64,000 nucleotides of DNA, taken from contig JAJTWR010000269.1 of assembly GCA_021613335.1 (NCBI GenBank), forward strand, positions 2,268,501 to 2,332,500, given 5' to 3'. The notes under the pieces were generated by a model. It searched no databases, was not told the origin of the DNA, and saw only the letters and a program-made list of their open reading frames with translations. The position numbers and the translations under genes are program-made. How positions within the stretch are numbered: the stretch's first letter is position 1; each line of letters opens with the position of its first letter. Below are positions 36,426 through 49,549 of the stretch, piece by piece. Origin of the DNA: Whitmania pigra. Its lineage: Eukaryota > Annelida > Clitellata > Hirudinida > Haemopidae.

Positions 36426-39070
36426 TTCACGAATTTTTGAGAAATTCTTCGCATGGATGATTAAAAGGGACTTGATTTGCATTCGTTAAATGATTAGAAG
36501 AACTAATAATTTTTATTTTTTCAATTTTTGTTATAACTCAGTCTACATTTAATGAATTAATTAATTCATCAACAAATAATTTAATTAATTAAATCATAAA
36601 CAAATACAATTTTCAAAGAAGGATCGAACGAAGTAAGTTATTTTTTAATTTGTAATTTAAATGTTCAAATGCATTTTATTCGGCTTTCAAGTTCATATTT
36701 GTTGCACATTTTGTCCACTTTGTTATTAGTTAAATGAAACACATTATTGCGTAAAATATTAATTATTTAATTATGATTACATTATTCATTTATTTATTAA
36801 TTCATTTTTTGATTTTATTTGAAACTGCCTAAAATAATCTCTGAAATCCTTGAAGACAGAAAAGTGTTGAAAAAGTTTTAAAAGTGTTGAAACTATGAAG
36901 TCCCAAGAGATGCATTCATCTCGTTGATCTCCTTACGAATCCAGTCACAAATCAGCCAAGACGTTCTAATTGGAAATTCATTTGTGCTGCGATATTTAAA
37001 TTATAAATGATTTAATAAGTTATTGTAATTATAATATTTTTTTCTTATTATTATTAAAATCTAACAAGAAAATTGAGTAATTTTATTAGTTATTGTTAAG
37101 TAAATAAATTTTAAAATGAATAATTATTTCGTTGAATCATTCAAATGAAAAATCGTTGCCAACATTCAATTTAACTTCAAAAAATAAACTTTTCAAATTC
37201 TAAGAAGTTAAAATACCAAAAGCGACATCGTGCGACAAAAAATCGTAAATTCCCGCTAAAAGTGTTTCAAAAGAAAATTTTTGATTTTGTTGGATGAAGA
37301 AGAATTTCATTTGTTAGTTTTTATTTATTAAATTAAAAATTAAATCTTTTCAATTTTCCAAAACAACTTTATATTTCGATTCAAATCGAATTAAAAAATT
37401 GATTCTAAAATAATTGAATTTATTTTATAATTTATAGAAAGTAAATATTATTGTTATTGTTGGCTAATATGTTAATATTTTGCCAATAAATTAAATATAG
37501 AAAATTAAAATTATTTTAAACGAAAATACAAATAAGTAACTCAGTAATTTTCCTTTTAAAACCCCTTTTCCTGTGGATCTTTTACTGGTTCCTCACCTTA
37601 AAATGTTGAAAAACTGCCTCCATTCGGACTTTCAGTTAGAGTTTTATTTTGACGTTTATTTTCAGCTTCAGTTTTGTGATTTTATATTTTTCAGTTCATT
37701 TTAAGTTTAATTCCGACACAATACCTTGGAAAACTTAACAAATGTATAACTGAACAATTGCATGAATGTAGTTATTTGCAGATTCCAAAAAGTAAAATTC
37801 AAATTTTAAAATAAATTTTTATTTTTATTATTATTATTATTTTATTTTTTTTTTGAAGCAATAAAAACGCCCATTAAAGATTAAGTCATTTTTTTTTTTT
37901 TTTTTTTGTACAAAATATATTTTTGACTTAAAATTATTATATTTTCCTTACCTATTAATTATATTTATTTTTAATTTATGTAGCCATCCACTTCAAATCA
38001 CTGATACGTCATAACTTGTAAAAAAAATAAATAATTTTTCAGTTGTGAAACTCAACAGGTGACGTCATTTACCTGGACTCAAATGATTTCACATGAATAA
38101 AAATTAATTAAAGCGTAATTATTAAAAATATACAATCAATTAATTAGCTCAATAAATACTGATGTAATCATAAGTACGTAGGACATTAAATGATTAATTA
38201 ATAATAAATTTTCAAATTGTCAACCAAATGTTATTTTAATTAACTTAGATCGAACTCAGATCTGATTGGTCAAAAGTTTGTTTATACTGCCTACCAACTG
38301 CCAATGAATCCAATGTTTATTGTTGTGTTCCAGTGCTTGAAATGTATTTTTGGTCTCAGGACAGCAACACGTCATGAGGATATTTTCGTACAACCGGGTG
38401 ACATAAACTTGTGTGCTATCTTTAGAGTTGTCAATTATCTCTAAAGATAAGTATTTTGGATTTAGTTTTTCATTTATTTTATTACTTTAATTTCAACAAA
38501 ATAAGTATGATAAATGCATAAATGTGTGATAAATAAATGGAAGAATATATCGATAACTTATGGCTGGTGCAGGTGAGTATGTAAATAATTTTAAAATTTA
38601 TCCACAAGCATTGCAAATACTCATTTACATTTCAACATCTGAAAGGGCAGAATTTGTACTTTTATTTGCATTTGGTCGATCTTTTGAGTGTCTTACGTGC
38701 ATGAATATTAATTAATATATTAATTGCATATAGGTACTTTTTAAACGATATACCATTTATATAGTGCCTCTACTCGAGAAGTGCAAGTTGGGTTGCAAAT
38801 ACGAAACCTTACAATTGCTGTTGCATGTAGGTACGAAAACTTCAGATTCCAAGAAATCTCGGGAAAAAAGCTTGAATAATCCAGATATTATTTACAATTT
38901 TATTCTTAAATGTATATTAACTTATTTACATTTTATTTTATCTATTTAAAGGTATTTTGAAAGTTTAAATATAAAACCTTTGTTTTTAGTTTATTGATTT
39001 ATCTACTCTCTTGATGTAATTATATAATAACGTAACTCTTGTCGTTGATAGCATATTCTGTAATTGTAAA

Positions 39071-40434
39071 CAGTGTTGTAAAAATTACCTCATTTCGGTA
39101 ACTAGTTACAAGTAAAAGTAATACCTCAAAAAGCTACTTAAGTATAAGTAAGAGTATTGTCTCAAAAATTTACTCAAGTAAAAGTTAAAAGTTACAGCGT
39201 CTAAAAGTTACTTTTAAGTAAAAATTACAAGTAACTTTGATGCCGCCATTATTGTGATCATACATCATTCCGTATTATTTAAAAGGAATTGTTTCTCTTA
39301 TCGTTAAAACAATTACTGGTATTAACTGCTAGTACTAACAGTCATTAAGTAATAACATTTGAACTAATGCATTCTTTTGGTGTTTTTTTTATTTATTACA
39401 TTACAATCACAAATTTTTGTTAATTTTTAACATAACTAAGTCCTCGAATAGTTTGTCACTCATTATGGTCCTTCAGCTGTTCTTTGTCATACCAGAAGAG
39501 CTGAATAAACGTTCAACAGCTGCACTAGCTGGCAGAGGAGTGTTCAACTGGATAAATAATTTCTTCAGGGTATCGCTTCCAGTAATAATGTTCATGTCAT
39601 CTGATCAGTCTCGAAGGTACTGCATCAGAATATCAGTTGACCTTTTGCAATTGAAGAAACTGTCTTCAATACTGTCAGCATCAGATGAACGAGAGCTCAA
39701 AGCTCGTCCATCTTTGCTGCATTAGAAGATGCTACTTTGGCTACCAGTTTCTCATCAAGCTTGACAATCGTTAGCAACAGATATACCCTATTCCTTAACT
39801 TCTGTTATGATGCATGCGTTCCACGTGCTTCTTCAAGTTAGATGAAGAACCTTCATATGCTGAACATGTAGTTTTTGTTTCTGTTGGCAGAGTAGGCATG
39901 CATACTTATATGATTTTCCTTTGATTGAAATCTGAACATTTTGTTCAAATACGGCCACGGACTATCTTCACCCTTGTTCCTCTTATCTTTGCTAACGACA
40001 CTAAAAATGGCTTCAAATGAATCCATACTACGATATATTAAATCTTATATTATTATATGTATAAAATATTATATATTAAAAAAGCTTCGGTATGACTAAT
40101 CAACAATTTCCGATTTAAAACAAAAACGACCGGCGATAACCACAATAACAAAAGAGCGATGATCGGGAAGGGGAAGGTTCTCGAACGAACCAAAGAATAA
40201 CAATCTAGAATTTAAATTTTTTTAAAATAAATTAAACTAATTTAAAATGTTGTTTATGTTACTTTGTAACGTCTTGCGCCAAAAAGGTAACGAATTAAAA
40301 GTATGACCAAAAATAGTAATTTGTTACAAGTAAGAGTACAAAATTTTTTTTGTAATTGTTACAAGTAAAAATTACCAAAAAATGTAATTAATTACAGTAA
40401 CGAATTACATGTAATTCGATACTGCACAACACTG
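39071..40434 (-). mobile_element. hAT transposon, internally deleted, with 8-bp target-site duplication
   Basis: Termini CAGTGTTGT...ACAACACTG with an 8-bp target-site duplication ATTGTAAA (39063-39070 and 40435-40442). The subterminal regions are full of GTTACAAGTAA-type motifs. On the minus strand, from about 39900, there is a BED zinc-finger remnant (SSSNLKKHVERMHHN). Further on, at about 39420-39530, lies the C-terminal dimerisation signature ASAAVERLFSSSGMTKNS followed by an in-frame stop and then MSDKLFEDLVMLKINKNL. Most of the catalytic core is missing. Distinct from the hAT at 25693 by ends and motifs. Confidence 0.88.
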
Positions 40435-40901
40435 ATTGTAAATATGTAATTATGTAATTTGAATGCAATCTTTTACAACTTCTACTGCAACCATTTGCAA
40501 CATTTAAGAACCACTGCCAACTTTGGTGTGCAACAATTTAATCCAATTGAAGGAGATGGAAAGAAAAATTATACATATAAATTTATAATTCAATATTTGC
40601 ATAATCTTTCAATCGCATTTAAATGATTTCGTAAAAAAAATTAAAATGTAATGAGCCTTCTATTTAGATGTTTATCACATGGATGAGTGAGGCAGATTAA
40701 AACTGCTTGAGATGGTTTCAGGGAAAATGGGTGATTTAAAAATATTTTTTATCAGCAACATTCATCTCAAAAAATATTTAAATTTTTGAAATTAAAATTA
40801 AACTAAAGACTCTGGTTAAATAGCAACAAATATGAATAGCTAAATTGATAGTTATAATTTAAATGAATTAAGTAGTTTCAATTTGTTTCAACAAAGTAAT
40901 A
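40435..40901. other. CCN-B intron 1, between two DNA transposons
   Basis: AT-rich, nothing recognised. Confidence 0.5.
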
Positions 40902-41562
40902 TACTCCGCCCAATAAATATAGGAAGCAAAATTCTCAACGAAATTTATTCAAATGTTGACATTATAACACCTTATCGTATATAAAACACCTTGTTAAATT
41001 TGGATTTTCTAGAACAGTTAAAAATTGTAAGCTAAGAAAATTGTGTTTTTGGGCTGACCAAAATGGATAGAAAAGGGGGTGTGCTTAGGAGCTATAAAAT
41101 AAAATTTAAGAAATCTTATAAATTTTATAATAAAGATGTAAAGAAATTTTATGTTTTTGTTTAATATTGATAGTTTAGTGATGTGTAGAGGTAAACCTTT
41201 GTCGGAAAATGAAATTGAGGACTTCAGAAAAGTCAAATATTCAAAACTGAGGATTGCTAAAGAGCTCAACAAAATACATTTTATTTGTAATTACATGACA
41301 AAAGATGTTTTGAAATAATAGAAAAGAAATAAAACATAATTTCATATTAAATAAATTTTTATTGTTATTATTGACTTTTGACGTTTACTTCCTATCACAT
41401 TTTGGGATTTTTTTACTAAGTTTGAAAATAACACTTCACCAAATTTAAGACATAATTTTGGAAGCATAACATAGTAAAATTTTAAAAATGTTCGTGACGT
41501 ATTAGTTAAGATATCGTCAAAAATGGCACTTCCTATATCTACAATCTATATTGGGCGGAGTG
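40902..41562 (+). mobile_element. Tc3-like deletion derivative (661 bp) with TA duplication
   Basis: Inverted ends share ACTCCGCCCAATA and, slightly inside, ATATAGGAAG. TA dinucleotides flank both ends, as for Tc1/mariner. A 45-codon plus-strand frame (41181-41318) starts MCRGKPLSENEIEDFRK and continues YSKLRIAKELNKIHF, the first helix-turn-helix of a Tc3-like transposase. It then ends abruptly and the element continues with a sequence resembling the 3' part of the pseudogene at 10441-11115. An internal deletion that removed the catalytic region explains this. Confidence 0.8.
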
Positions 41563-42401
41563 TACGTAACTACAACTAGAAACACAACCAGGTACTTTTT
41601 TGCTTATGAATTTTTAATCATGAAAAACCTAAGATTTATACTAGAATAAGCTCTGACTCAGAATGGTGACATGTAATTTGCTTTTTAAAGCATTGAAGTC
41701 CTTCATTCATTCGTTCGTTCGGTCATTTATTCATTCATCCATCCATACAATAATATAATATAATTATTTTTCATAAAGAGTTTTCTACAACATAAATCTA
41801 TTCTGAATTAAAATGAATATTTGCAATTTATTTAAAAACTCACTTTACAATTCACAATAATCTTTAATGAATTGTACTTACAAATGAACTCAGCGTGATT
41901 ATTTTGAAATTTCCAAGCAAAGAAAACGATCTTTCGGAAATGTTGAACATAAAAATTCATCTGCATAGATCCCGCAATTCTTACCTGTAATGCTCACCTG
42001 TACATCATTATTAAGAACATCGTAAAACGTTTGGCTCCGAGTTCGTTCGGAACATTCAATCGTTCAACAAAATAATGTTGCTTTTTTCTTCATTTAATTT
42101 AAAATAATCTAAATATGGAATGTAGGACTAAATTGGCAGAAAAATTTATTTCAATTGTTTTTGAGTTCCAAGGAAAATTCTGATCAAATGTTATTAGCAT
42201 CTTTTCTGAGAACTTATTATTTTTTGATTGCTACATTCTAAAGTGATGTGATTTAAAATGACTTTTTCTATTCACATGGAATATATTCAAGCTTTAGAGA
42301 TTTTGTATTTGTTAAGAAATATGCTTATTGCACATTTCTAGAAAGCTGATTTGCATGCAATTCAATGCTACATATTGAGTGGGAAAGTAATTTGTTTTCA
42401 G
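41563..42401. other. CCN-B intron 1, distal part
   Basis: ATTC-rich stretch at 41702-41745, otherwise AT-rich. The last 18 intron bases (AAAGTAATTTGTTTTCAG) are shared with CCN-A; further upstream no similarity is seen. Confidence 0.55.
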
Positions 42402-42771
42402 TGGTTGCGTGTGAAGAGGTCAATAGGAGAGAAGCAGACAGGACCAAGTTTCAAGTCTCTGTGCGAGGACCACTGTCAGTGTGCTCAACAAAACTCCTCA
42501 TTTCCTTTGAGACGCCGTCAGCAGAAAGCTCAGCACGATTCATTGGCATTGACCAGTCGGTCACTCGTCCTCACAGAACTTCAGTCCTCTGTGCAGTGCA
42601 AGAGCGGAGTCAGCAAAGTCATGGACGGATGCGGTTGCTGCTTGGTTTGCGCCAGACAGCAGGGGGACTCTTGCGACAAGATTCATCCGTGCGATGCTCT
42701 CAAACAACTCTTCTGCGACACCATCGTCTCCTCTCAAAATGGCCTCATAATTGAATCTGGAATGTGCAAAC
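42402..42771 (+). CDS. CCN-B exon 2: IGFBP module
   Basis: Same module as CCN-A exon 2, entered after TTTGTTTTCAG in phase 0 (WLRVKRS) and left at TGCAAAC|GTGAGC in phase 1. All twelve cysteines, the MDGCGCCLVCA motif and the long insertion between the third and fourth cysteines are kept. One extra CAA codon gives AQQNSSFP against AQNSSFP. The other changes against CCN-A, about ten, lie mostly in the first 50 and last 60 bases. The middle is identical at silent sites too. Confidence 0.9.
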
Positions 42772-44212
42772 GTGAGCATGAATTCCGTCCTAAATTGTGA
42801 CCTCGTTGACCACAATAAGGTTCTTCTTTTATTCAAAGTTTCCAGAGTTTCTTCCATCTTACTTCTACCCTCGAGTCTAATTATTCGGCTGGTTTTAATC
42901 AGACCCAGGTTGAATCAATAATGGTTTAAATGGTTTTATTTGGTTGGAACTTTTTATTGCATCTCCTGGTACATCTCCTGAAGCTCAAGTGCTCGTCACT
43001 GCAAGGAAGGGCATCCACTTCTTCGTTTTATGGACTTCCCGGGAGTATCTTGAAGCTTCGTTGGGTGCCTTCGAAATTAATTCCGTGGGAATTACTAAAC
43101 CGATTTATGAAAAGCATACAAAACCGTTAAAAATTACTAGAGCCACTGTCTGGAGATTACAAAGGTGTAAAAGCAAAATGAGGATTTACTAAAATGATGT
43201 CAGTCATAACACATCGGTCATCGTAAGCCTAGGGTTTTATATTTATTAAAGCGTGATTTTGAAACATTAATCAGTCTTTCAAATTTGTCATATTTATCGT
43301 TCATTTAACTGACATTTCTAAAATGAATGCAAAGACTTAAAAGCACGAACAGCGTGAAAATAAATCACTTGATGGATTGAAGTCTATCAAGCGACTGAAG
43401 TTGGTGTAACACTCTTTTAGATTAATTAGATTGTCCTTTGGCTCGTCAGATCAAGAAATAAAAGCAAAGCAATCAAAATTTCTTTTCCTTTATTTGCATT
43501 CTTCCGACTCGAGTCCAAACTGCCAATAAAACGACCTTCATTCAACTCCTTTGCCAAAGAGGAGTCAATTTATCGCGAAGAATCATTCTTTTTAAAATAA
43601 ATGACAAGACTCACGCTTTTGTCGATGCTTTCAAACCGATGTGTCTTCGGAGCTTGAAAGAACTTTCAGCTGCCAAAACAGCCTGAATGATGATAGAAAT
43701 TCTTTTAAAAGAAGTTTATTTAAAAAAAAAACTCTTTAAAAAGTGTAAATCCAGGTTTTTTTTTAAAGTCCCTCGCTGTAAACAAAATGATGGAAATAAA
43801 AATGAAAGACAGGGAGGTGGTTGGTTTTATTGCAGAGGAGATAATAAGACATCATTTCGGTCTTTATCGGAGATTCTTTCCTCCTTATCGGCTTTTTTGA
43901 CATAATTGAGGGGAAGTACATTCGCATCTTAAGTCTGCAAATCATTCATAAATCACCTTTAACTAGAATTTCTTCAGGAAACAGTAAACTGTATAAAGTA
44001 TAAAATCTACTGTTTTATAAGTAATTATTAAGATAATTATTTTTCAAGTGACCGTTTGAAATACCTTATATTATACAAAATAATGAATATTACAAAGACA
44101 CTAATTTAATTTAGGTAATTCAGAAAATGAAAATTTTTTTATGTCACCAAATCCTTCATCCGCAATTCTTTTCTGCCTAAAAAAATATTTTTTAACGAAA
44201 TATTCTCCTCAG
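42772..44212. other. CCN-B intron 2
   Basis: AT-rich intron, no repeats of note and no similarity seen with intron 2 of CCN-A. Confidence 0.6.
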
Positions 44213-44442
44213 CCAAGTCAGGAGAGCCGTGTGTAATCGATGGCAAGAAATACGAGGATGGAAAGCAGTTCCAACTGAACTGCAGTCTCTCGTGCAGTTG
44301 TCAGAATGGTCAGTACGCATGCGCCTCTCTCTGTCCTCAGGAAGAGAGGCCCCCGTCGAGCGAACATTGTGGACAGGCCAAGTTGCTCTCTATCGCTGGC
44401 AGGTGTTGCAAGGAGTGGGTTTGTCCTCATCCTCCTCAACAC
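44213..44442 (+). CDS. CCN-B exon 3: VWC module
   Basis: Identical at all 230 positions to CCN-A exon 18613-18842, with the same phases (1 in, 0 out). It is entered after TTCTCCTCAG rather than TCATTTTCAG. The flanks differ immediately upstream; downstream only CACGTGAGC is shared before they part. The protein carries the ten VWC cysteines and the closing GRCCKEWVC. Confidence 0.92.
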
Positions 44443-45411
44443 GTGAGCATCTCATGTTTTCAATCCATAAATAGTTCTTGTCAGACATCGCGGAAATTAG
44501 ATTATAAGGCCTTCTGGGATATAACGACGCATTCGGCGTATTCGTTTCGAGAGGGCAAATCTTAAATCTGTAAATTAGAAGAATGAAATTAAATAGAGAA
44601 ATAATTAACTATTTTTTACGATAATATTATTTTTCACAATTCTTGATGTATTTATAATGTTATCACTATCCAGCGATGTATTCATATATTCTAACATAAA
44701 TATAAATTATGTTACATAAAACAAAATATATTAGTTACATTATAAATCAAATTATATATTTATTTTTATATTAATTATAATATTATAGGAACAAAATATA
44801 TTTTTTCGCCTTTACTATTTTCACCGATGCCTCACTTTGTACTTATTTATTATTTTTTAACCTGCAAATTCTCTTTTCATTGTGGCTAAAATACGTTTTT
44901 TTTTGTCACGGCACTATGAAGATTTTAATTTCAAAATGCACTTCCAACCTTTCATTTCACTCAAAAGAAAATTCTGCTGAAAACTTTGTCTTGAGAACTA
45001 ATCATCTCGGATTTGTTGCTCATCAAATTTACAATTGGAAAGTGTTTGCAATTGTTTGGGGTATTCTTCAGCTAAATCAGGGATTACGCAGTACAACCTT
45101 GCCCATATTTCTTCACTCGGGATTAAGATTTATCCTGTTTTTGTGGATGATTAATTTTATAACCAAATGAAATCCTACCGTATCACTTAGATATCGATTC
45201 GTTTTCATCAATCGTTTTATGTGAGTTTATCTTAATCCTTTAAATGGCATCATCCTATTTTGCTTATTTTTCTTATTTGAGAAATTATTTTATTATTCTT
45301 ATTATGACTTTCGTTTTCTCTTTGTATCGTTGTTACCTGACATTCCACTAGAATCGTAAAGTCAGCAAAGAGCTGAATAAATAAATTAAACTGTAAATTA
45401 TGTTCATTACT

Positions 45412-45498
45412 GATTTATTTCATTTATTCAATATCATTACTGGTTTATTTCAATTATTCAATATCATTATTGATTTATGTCATTTATTCAATGCACTT
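45412..45498. repeat. About 33-bp tandem repeat, three copies
   Basis: Units ATCATTACTGGTTTATTTCA followed by ATTATTCAAT, with few changes. Confidence 0.8.
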
Positions 45499-45744
45499 GC
45501 ATCTTTTTAATGGTTTTAACAACTATTTATTTTACTGCACTCCGATGAATATCTGCTAATAAAATAGAATTGGAATTTTTGCTCAGGTAAAATTACATCA
45601 ATTTCCTCTTCATCAATTTTTCCATTTTTTTAATTTTCAAAAATTGAGAAGGAACATTCAAGAGATATATGGATTGTATATGATGTATGGATTGTGTATG
45701 ATATGGGGATTGTGTATAATGTATGGATTTTATGTGATTTCTGA

Positions 45745-46175
45745 TTCTTTGTTTTTATTTTTTTTTTTATTTATTTATTTAAAGACACGAACGAAGGGCC
45801 GGGGCCTCTAACACGATCGAAAAATAAACTTAAACGCGAAAACTAAGTTCATCATCGCTCGGGCAGATCTAGTTTGAGAAATCGAAAGCGAGGAGAAAAA
45901 GTTTAATAGGAGGTAATAAATTTTCAAAGTTCTTGGAATCTGAGGTAGGGATTAAGATTTAGTTTACAGATTTCAGAATTAAATCGGTTTGTTGTTGAGG
46001 AATTGACGATGTGAGCTGGCAGGGAGTTCCAGGATCGGACAATGCGGTTAGAGAAAAAGTGTTTGGATATTTCACATCGGGATTTTCTTGTCCTGAGTTT
46101 GTGGTTATGGCCTCTGGTCCTAGTGTTATCCCAAACAACAAATTATCATCTTTTTTAAATGTTGTTTCGTTTGTT
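45745..46175 (-). mobile_element. Non-LTR retrotransposon 3' end (CR1/jockey-like)
   Basis: Minus-strand reading at about 46090-45920 gives CEISKHFFSNRIVRSWNSLP then AHIVNSSTTNRFNSEI. This is the widespread C-terminal pattern (F-NR-V--WN-LP--V---S---F) of CR1/jockey ORF2 proteins. A short 3' untranslated part and an A/AAAT-rich tail reach about 45750. Only the 3' end is present. This is a different copy from 5829-6454. Confidence 0.7.
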
Positions 46176-47212
46176 ATTAAACGTTCTCAATTAATCCCCG
46201 CGTAATGGTGGCCATTTTAGCGAGAACTGAATCTCTTTGGATTGAGATTTGGTCTTTAGACATCATTTCATTTGCATTTCAGTTTTTGTATGCTCATGTT
46301 TGATGTTTATAAAAGAAATCAAATCGACAATAAATGAATTGTAATTGTTAATATTTATTCGATTTATATCATTATTATTCGACATCGATTTAACAAAATG
46401 CTTAACAATTGTCGACTAATTTTCTATTAACTTTGTATTTTTTCTTTTTCTCGATCGATTTTGACCGTTTGCCTTTCGTTTTTGTTGAGGCAGGTCGTAT
46501 TAGTGGATTAATAGTACCCCTTCGACCTGATAAATAAATAAATAAATTAATAATAAATAATTTAAAATAAACTACATGAGCAATATCGAGCTGCAACCGT
46601 TATTGTCATTAGCAACAACAAGCTGTTCATTGACAACAACAATATGTCTCATTAACGCCGACAGAATCAATTTCCGCTTCAATGATTTTGCAACAATTCC
46701 TAAGGACCGAGTCGATAAAATTTCAGATTTTACGTTTAAATTGTGCGTAAGAAAAGTTTGTCGATGCATAAAAGAGGAAGAATTCATATTTTTATTTAAA
46801 GCTTTTTCATTAAATATTTCAATTCTCTTTAAACTTATTGATGTGACATATTATTTATTTACTTATTTATTTATTTATTTATTTAAAATGCAAATGCAAT
46901 TTAACCTATAATTAATTCACCAGATGATTCCCTTGATCCAGCAATCAAGGAATCGTCATTAATCACAGAAAGTTAAAACTAAACAATGGAAGTCCCCACT
47001 CAATCAACGAATGGAGTGCAATTGCTCCAAGCAAATGATGTTTGTCTTTTGTAGTGTTTTTTTTTTCATTTTTGTAATCTTTGGATGGCGGAAATTCTCT
47101 TCCGGTGGATGGAAAGGGATGTCAAACATTGTTTCGCAAGGGCTTCGAGATGAGCTTTTAAAATATGTCCATGAATAGGAAATTGTTTTTAAAACGTTCT
47201 TCCGATAATGAT

Positions 47213-47420
47213 TCAACGAGTTGATGTTAATTTTTTAACAAGTTGATGTTAATGTTTCAACAAGTTGATGTTAATGTTTAAACAAGTTGATGTTAATGTT
47301 TAAACAAGTTGATGTTAATGTTTCAACAAGTTGATGTTAATGTTTCAACAAGTTGATGTTAATGTTCCAACAAGTTGATGTTAATGATTCAACAAGTTGA
47401 TGTTAATGTTTCAACAAGTG
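47213..47420. repeat. 22-bp minisatellite (ACAAGTTGATGTTAATGTTTCA), about 9 copies
   Basis: Head-to-tail units differing at one or two positions (TTTC, TTTA, TTCC, ATTC before the junction). Intron 3 of CCN-B. Confidence 0.95.
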
Positions 47421-47805
47421 TTTCTTACTTCCAGATCGACGTTGGCCTATATTCTGGACACTTCCTCTCCGAACACACGTCGGAGACAGGTTTGGAAATA
47501 TTTACTTCAAACTTGGTTGAGAACCTGCTACTAAGTTGAAAGTACCTACAAGTTGTAATTTAGATACACGATGATCCTTGAAAGTATTGATCCTTTGAAT
47601 GCATAAAGATCGCATTAACGTCAATTTGAAGCATTAAAATGGTCAAAGTTAAAAACGGTGTTCATTCCAGAAATGGAAAATGAAGTATTCAAAAATTATC
47701 TCAAAATTGCAAATTTAAAATATTCAAATATCTGAATTATATTCCCGTGTTTGTGTTTAAAAAAAAATTAGAATTAAAAAATTGAAGTTGACGCAGGTGA
47801 CTTTG
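47421..47805. other. Unique intron sequence between two minisatellites
   Basis: No gene recognised. Confidence 0.5.
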
Positions 47806-48583
47806 ATAAGACCTGCTCACATTCTTCAAAAATTATAAGACCTGCTCACATTCTTAAAAAATTATAAGACCTGCTCACATTTTTCAAAAATTATAAGACC
47901 TGCTCACATTCTTCAAAAATTATAAGACCTGCTCACATTCTTAAAAAATTATAAGACCTGCTCACATTCTTAAAAAATTATAAGACCTGCTCATATTCTT
48001 CAAAAATTATAAGACCTGCTCACATTCTTCAAAAATTATAAGACCTGCTCACATTCTTCAAAAATTATAAGACCTGCTCACATTCTTCAAAAATTATAAG
48101 ACCTGCTCATATTCTCCAAAAATTATAAGACCTGCTCATATCCTCCAAAAATTATAAGACCTGCTCATATTCTTCAAAAATTATAAGACCTGCTCATATC
48201 CTCCAAAAATTATAAGACCTGCTCATATCCTCCAAAAATTATAAGACCTGCTCATATTCTTCAAAAATTATAAGACCTGCTCATATCCTCCAAAAATTAT
48301 AAGACCTGCTCATATCCTCCAAAAATTATAAGACCTGCTCATATCCTCCAAAAATTATAAGACCTGCTCATATTCTTCAAAAATTATAAGACCTGCTCAT
48401 ATCCTCCAAAAATTATAAGACCTGCTCATATCCTCCAAAAATTATAAGACCTGCTCATATCCTCCAAAAATTATAAGACCTGCTCATATCCTTCAAAAAT
48501 TATAAGACCTGCTCATATTCTCCAAAAATTATAAGACCTGCTCATATTCTCCAAAAATTATAAGACCTGCTCACATTCTTCAA
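47806..48583. repeat. 29-bp minisatellite, about 27 copies
   Basis: Unit ATAAGACCTGCTCACATTCT plus TCAAAAATT. Left-hand units carry CACATTCTTC or CACATTCTTA, right-hand units mostly CATATCCTCC, and the last two return to older forms. Spacing is a constant 29 bp with no unique spacers, so it is a minisatellite, not a CRISPR. Confidence 0.97.
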
Positions 48584-49012
48584 GGATTCCATATCTCAGA
48601 AATCGTTTCATCCATTAACAGAATTTTCAGGAGAGTTCAGTACGTGCACGGGAATCAAATTGACTTAAAAGTGCGAGCTCTTGGATATAAAGCGATATCT
48701 CTGCATAATTTATTTGCATCGTTGCTGTGACAACCAAACGTAACCATATTAACAGTTTATCATCACCATATCATCACTTTATCACCACCATATCATCACT
48801 TTATCATCACCATACTGTCAATTTATCACCAAGGCAGTGCAATATTGTCACTCGCTTGTGTTATCGTTACATCGCATTACATTCATGTTGCAGAGCATTC
48901 TTGAACAAATGCAACATTTAGGAGCATAAAATTAATAAATAAAACATAAATAAAATAAACAAAATAAACGCCATTTTTAACCTCAGCAGAAAATGCAAAA
49001 CTCGCGACTAGA

Positions 49013-49127
49013 TATGAAATGATATGATATGATACGATACGATACGATACGATACGATACGATACGATACGATACGATACGATACGATACTGTACGATAC
49101 GGTACGATACGATACGATACGATACGA
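49013..49127. repeat. (GATAC)n pentanucleotide microsatellite
   Basis: About 20 GATAC units with GATAT at the left and GTAC/GGTAC interruptions. Confidence 0.95.
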
Positions 49128-49415
49128 AAGCAATAAACGCATCCAAGTTCCTTAGGGTCGACTGGAGTAGTTTCGAGGGTTTGATTGATACTTCCATCCA
49201 TCTCGCCATTTATTATTAATTTTATTCACTTTTAATATTTATTAATGTTATTTATTATTGATCATTATTGTTTTATTATTGCTTCACATTTTTATTTTAT
49301 TCAATAAACTAAGTTTAAAATTCTTTTTTTAAAGCTTTGAAATCTATTTTAAAGATTCCGATTTGAAACAAAATTTGTTGCACTTTGAACCAATTTCACG
49401 CTTTCTGGCATCACG

Positions 49416-49446
<31 letters not shown>

Positions 49447-49549
49447 AGAATAGAGTAACGAAACATTCAAACAAAATTTTAATACTAAAAACAAATTTAA
49501 ACTAAAAATGTCCACAACGAGTGTAATAACTCATGCCTAAACAGGAAAA

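Larger units (their letters stand above)
34498..39070. other. CCN-B intron 1, first part
   Basis: AT-rich, with a GAT tract (34866-34996), a CAACATATCAATA minisatellite (36060-36240) and an AT-rich TATAAGCATATA repeat (36325-36425). No gene recognised. Confidence 0.5.
44443..47212. other. CCN-B intron 3, first part
   Basis: AT-rich. A 33-bp TTTATTTCATTTATTCAATA unit is repeated three times at 45412-45498, and a LINE tail lies at 45745-46175. ATTT repeats at 46850-46885. No gene recognised. Confidence 0.55.

Noticed and set aside
46430..46560. Possible SINE or LINE tail ending CGACCTGATAAATAAATAAAT
   Set aside because: Only the tail-like end is suggestive; no promoter boxes, target duplication or coding motif could be found.
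47806..48583. Regular 29-bp array considered as a CRISPR
   Set aside because: Units abut with no unique spacers and the genome is animal; it is a minisatellite.
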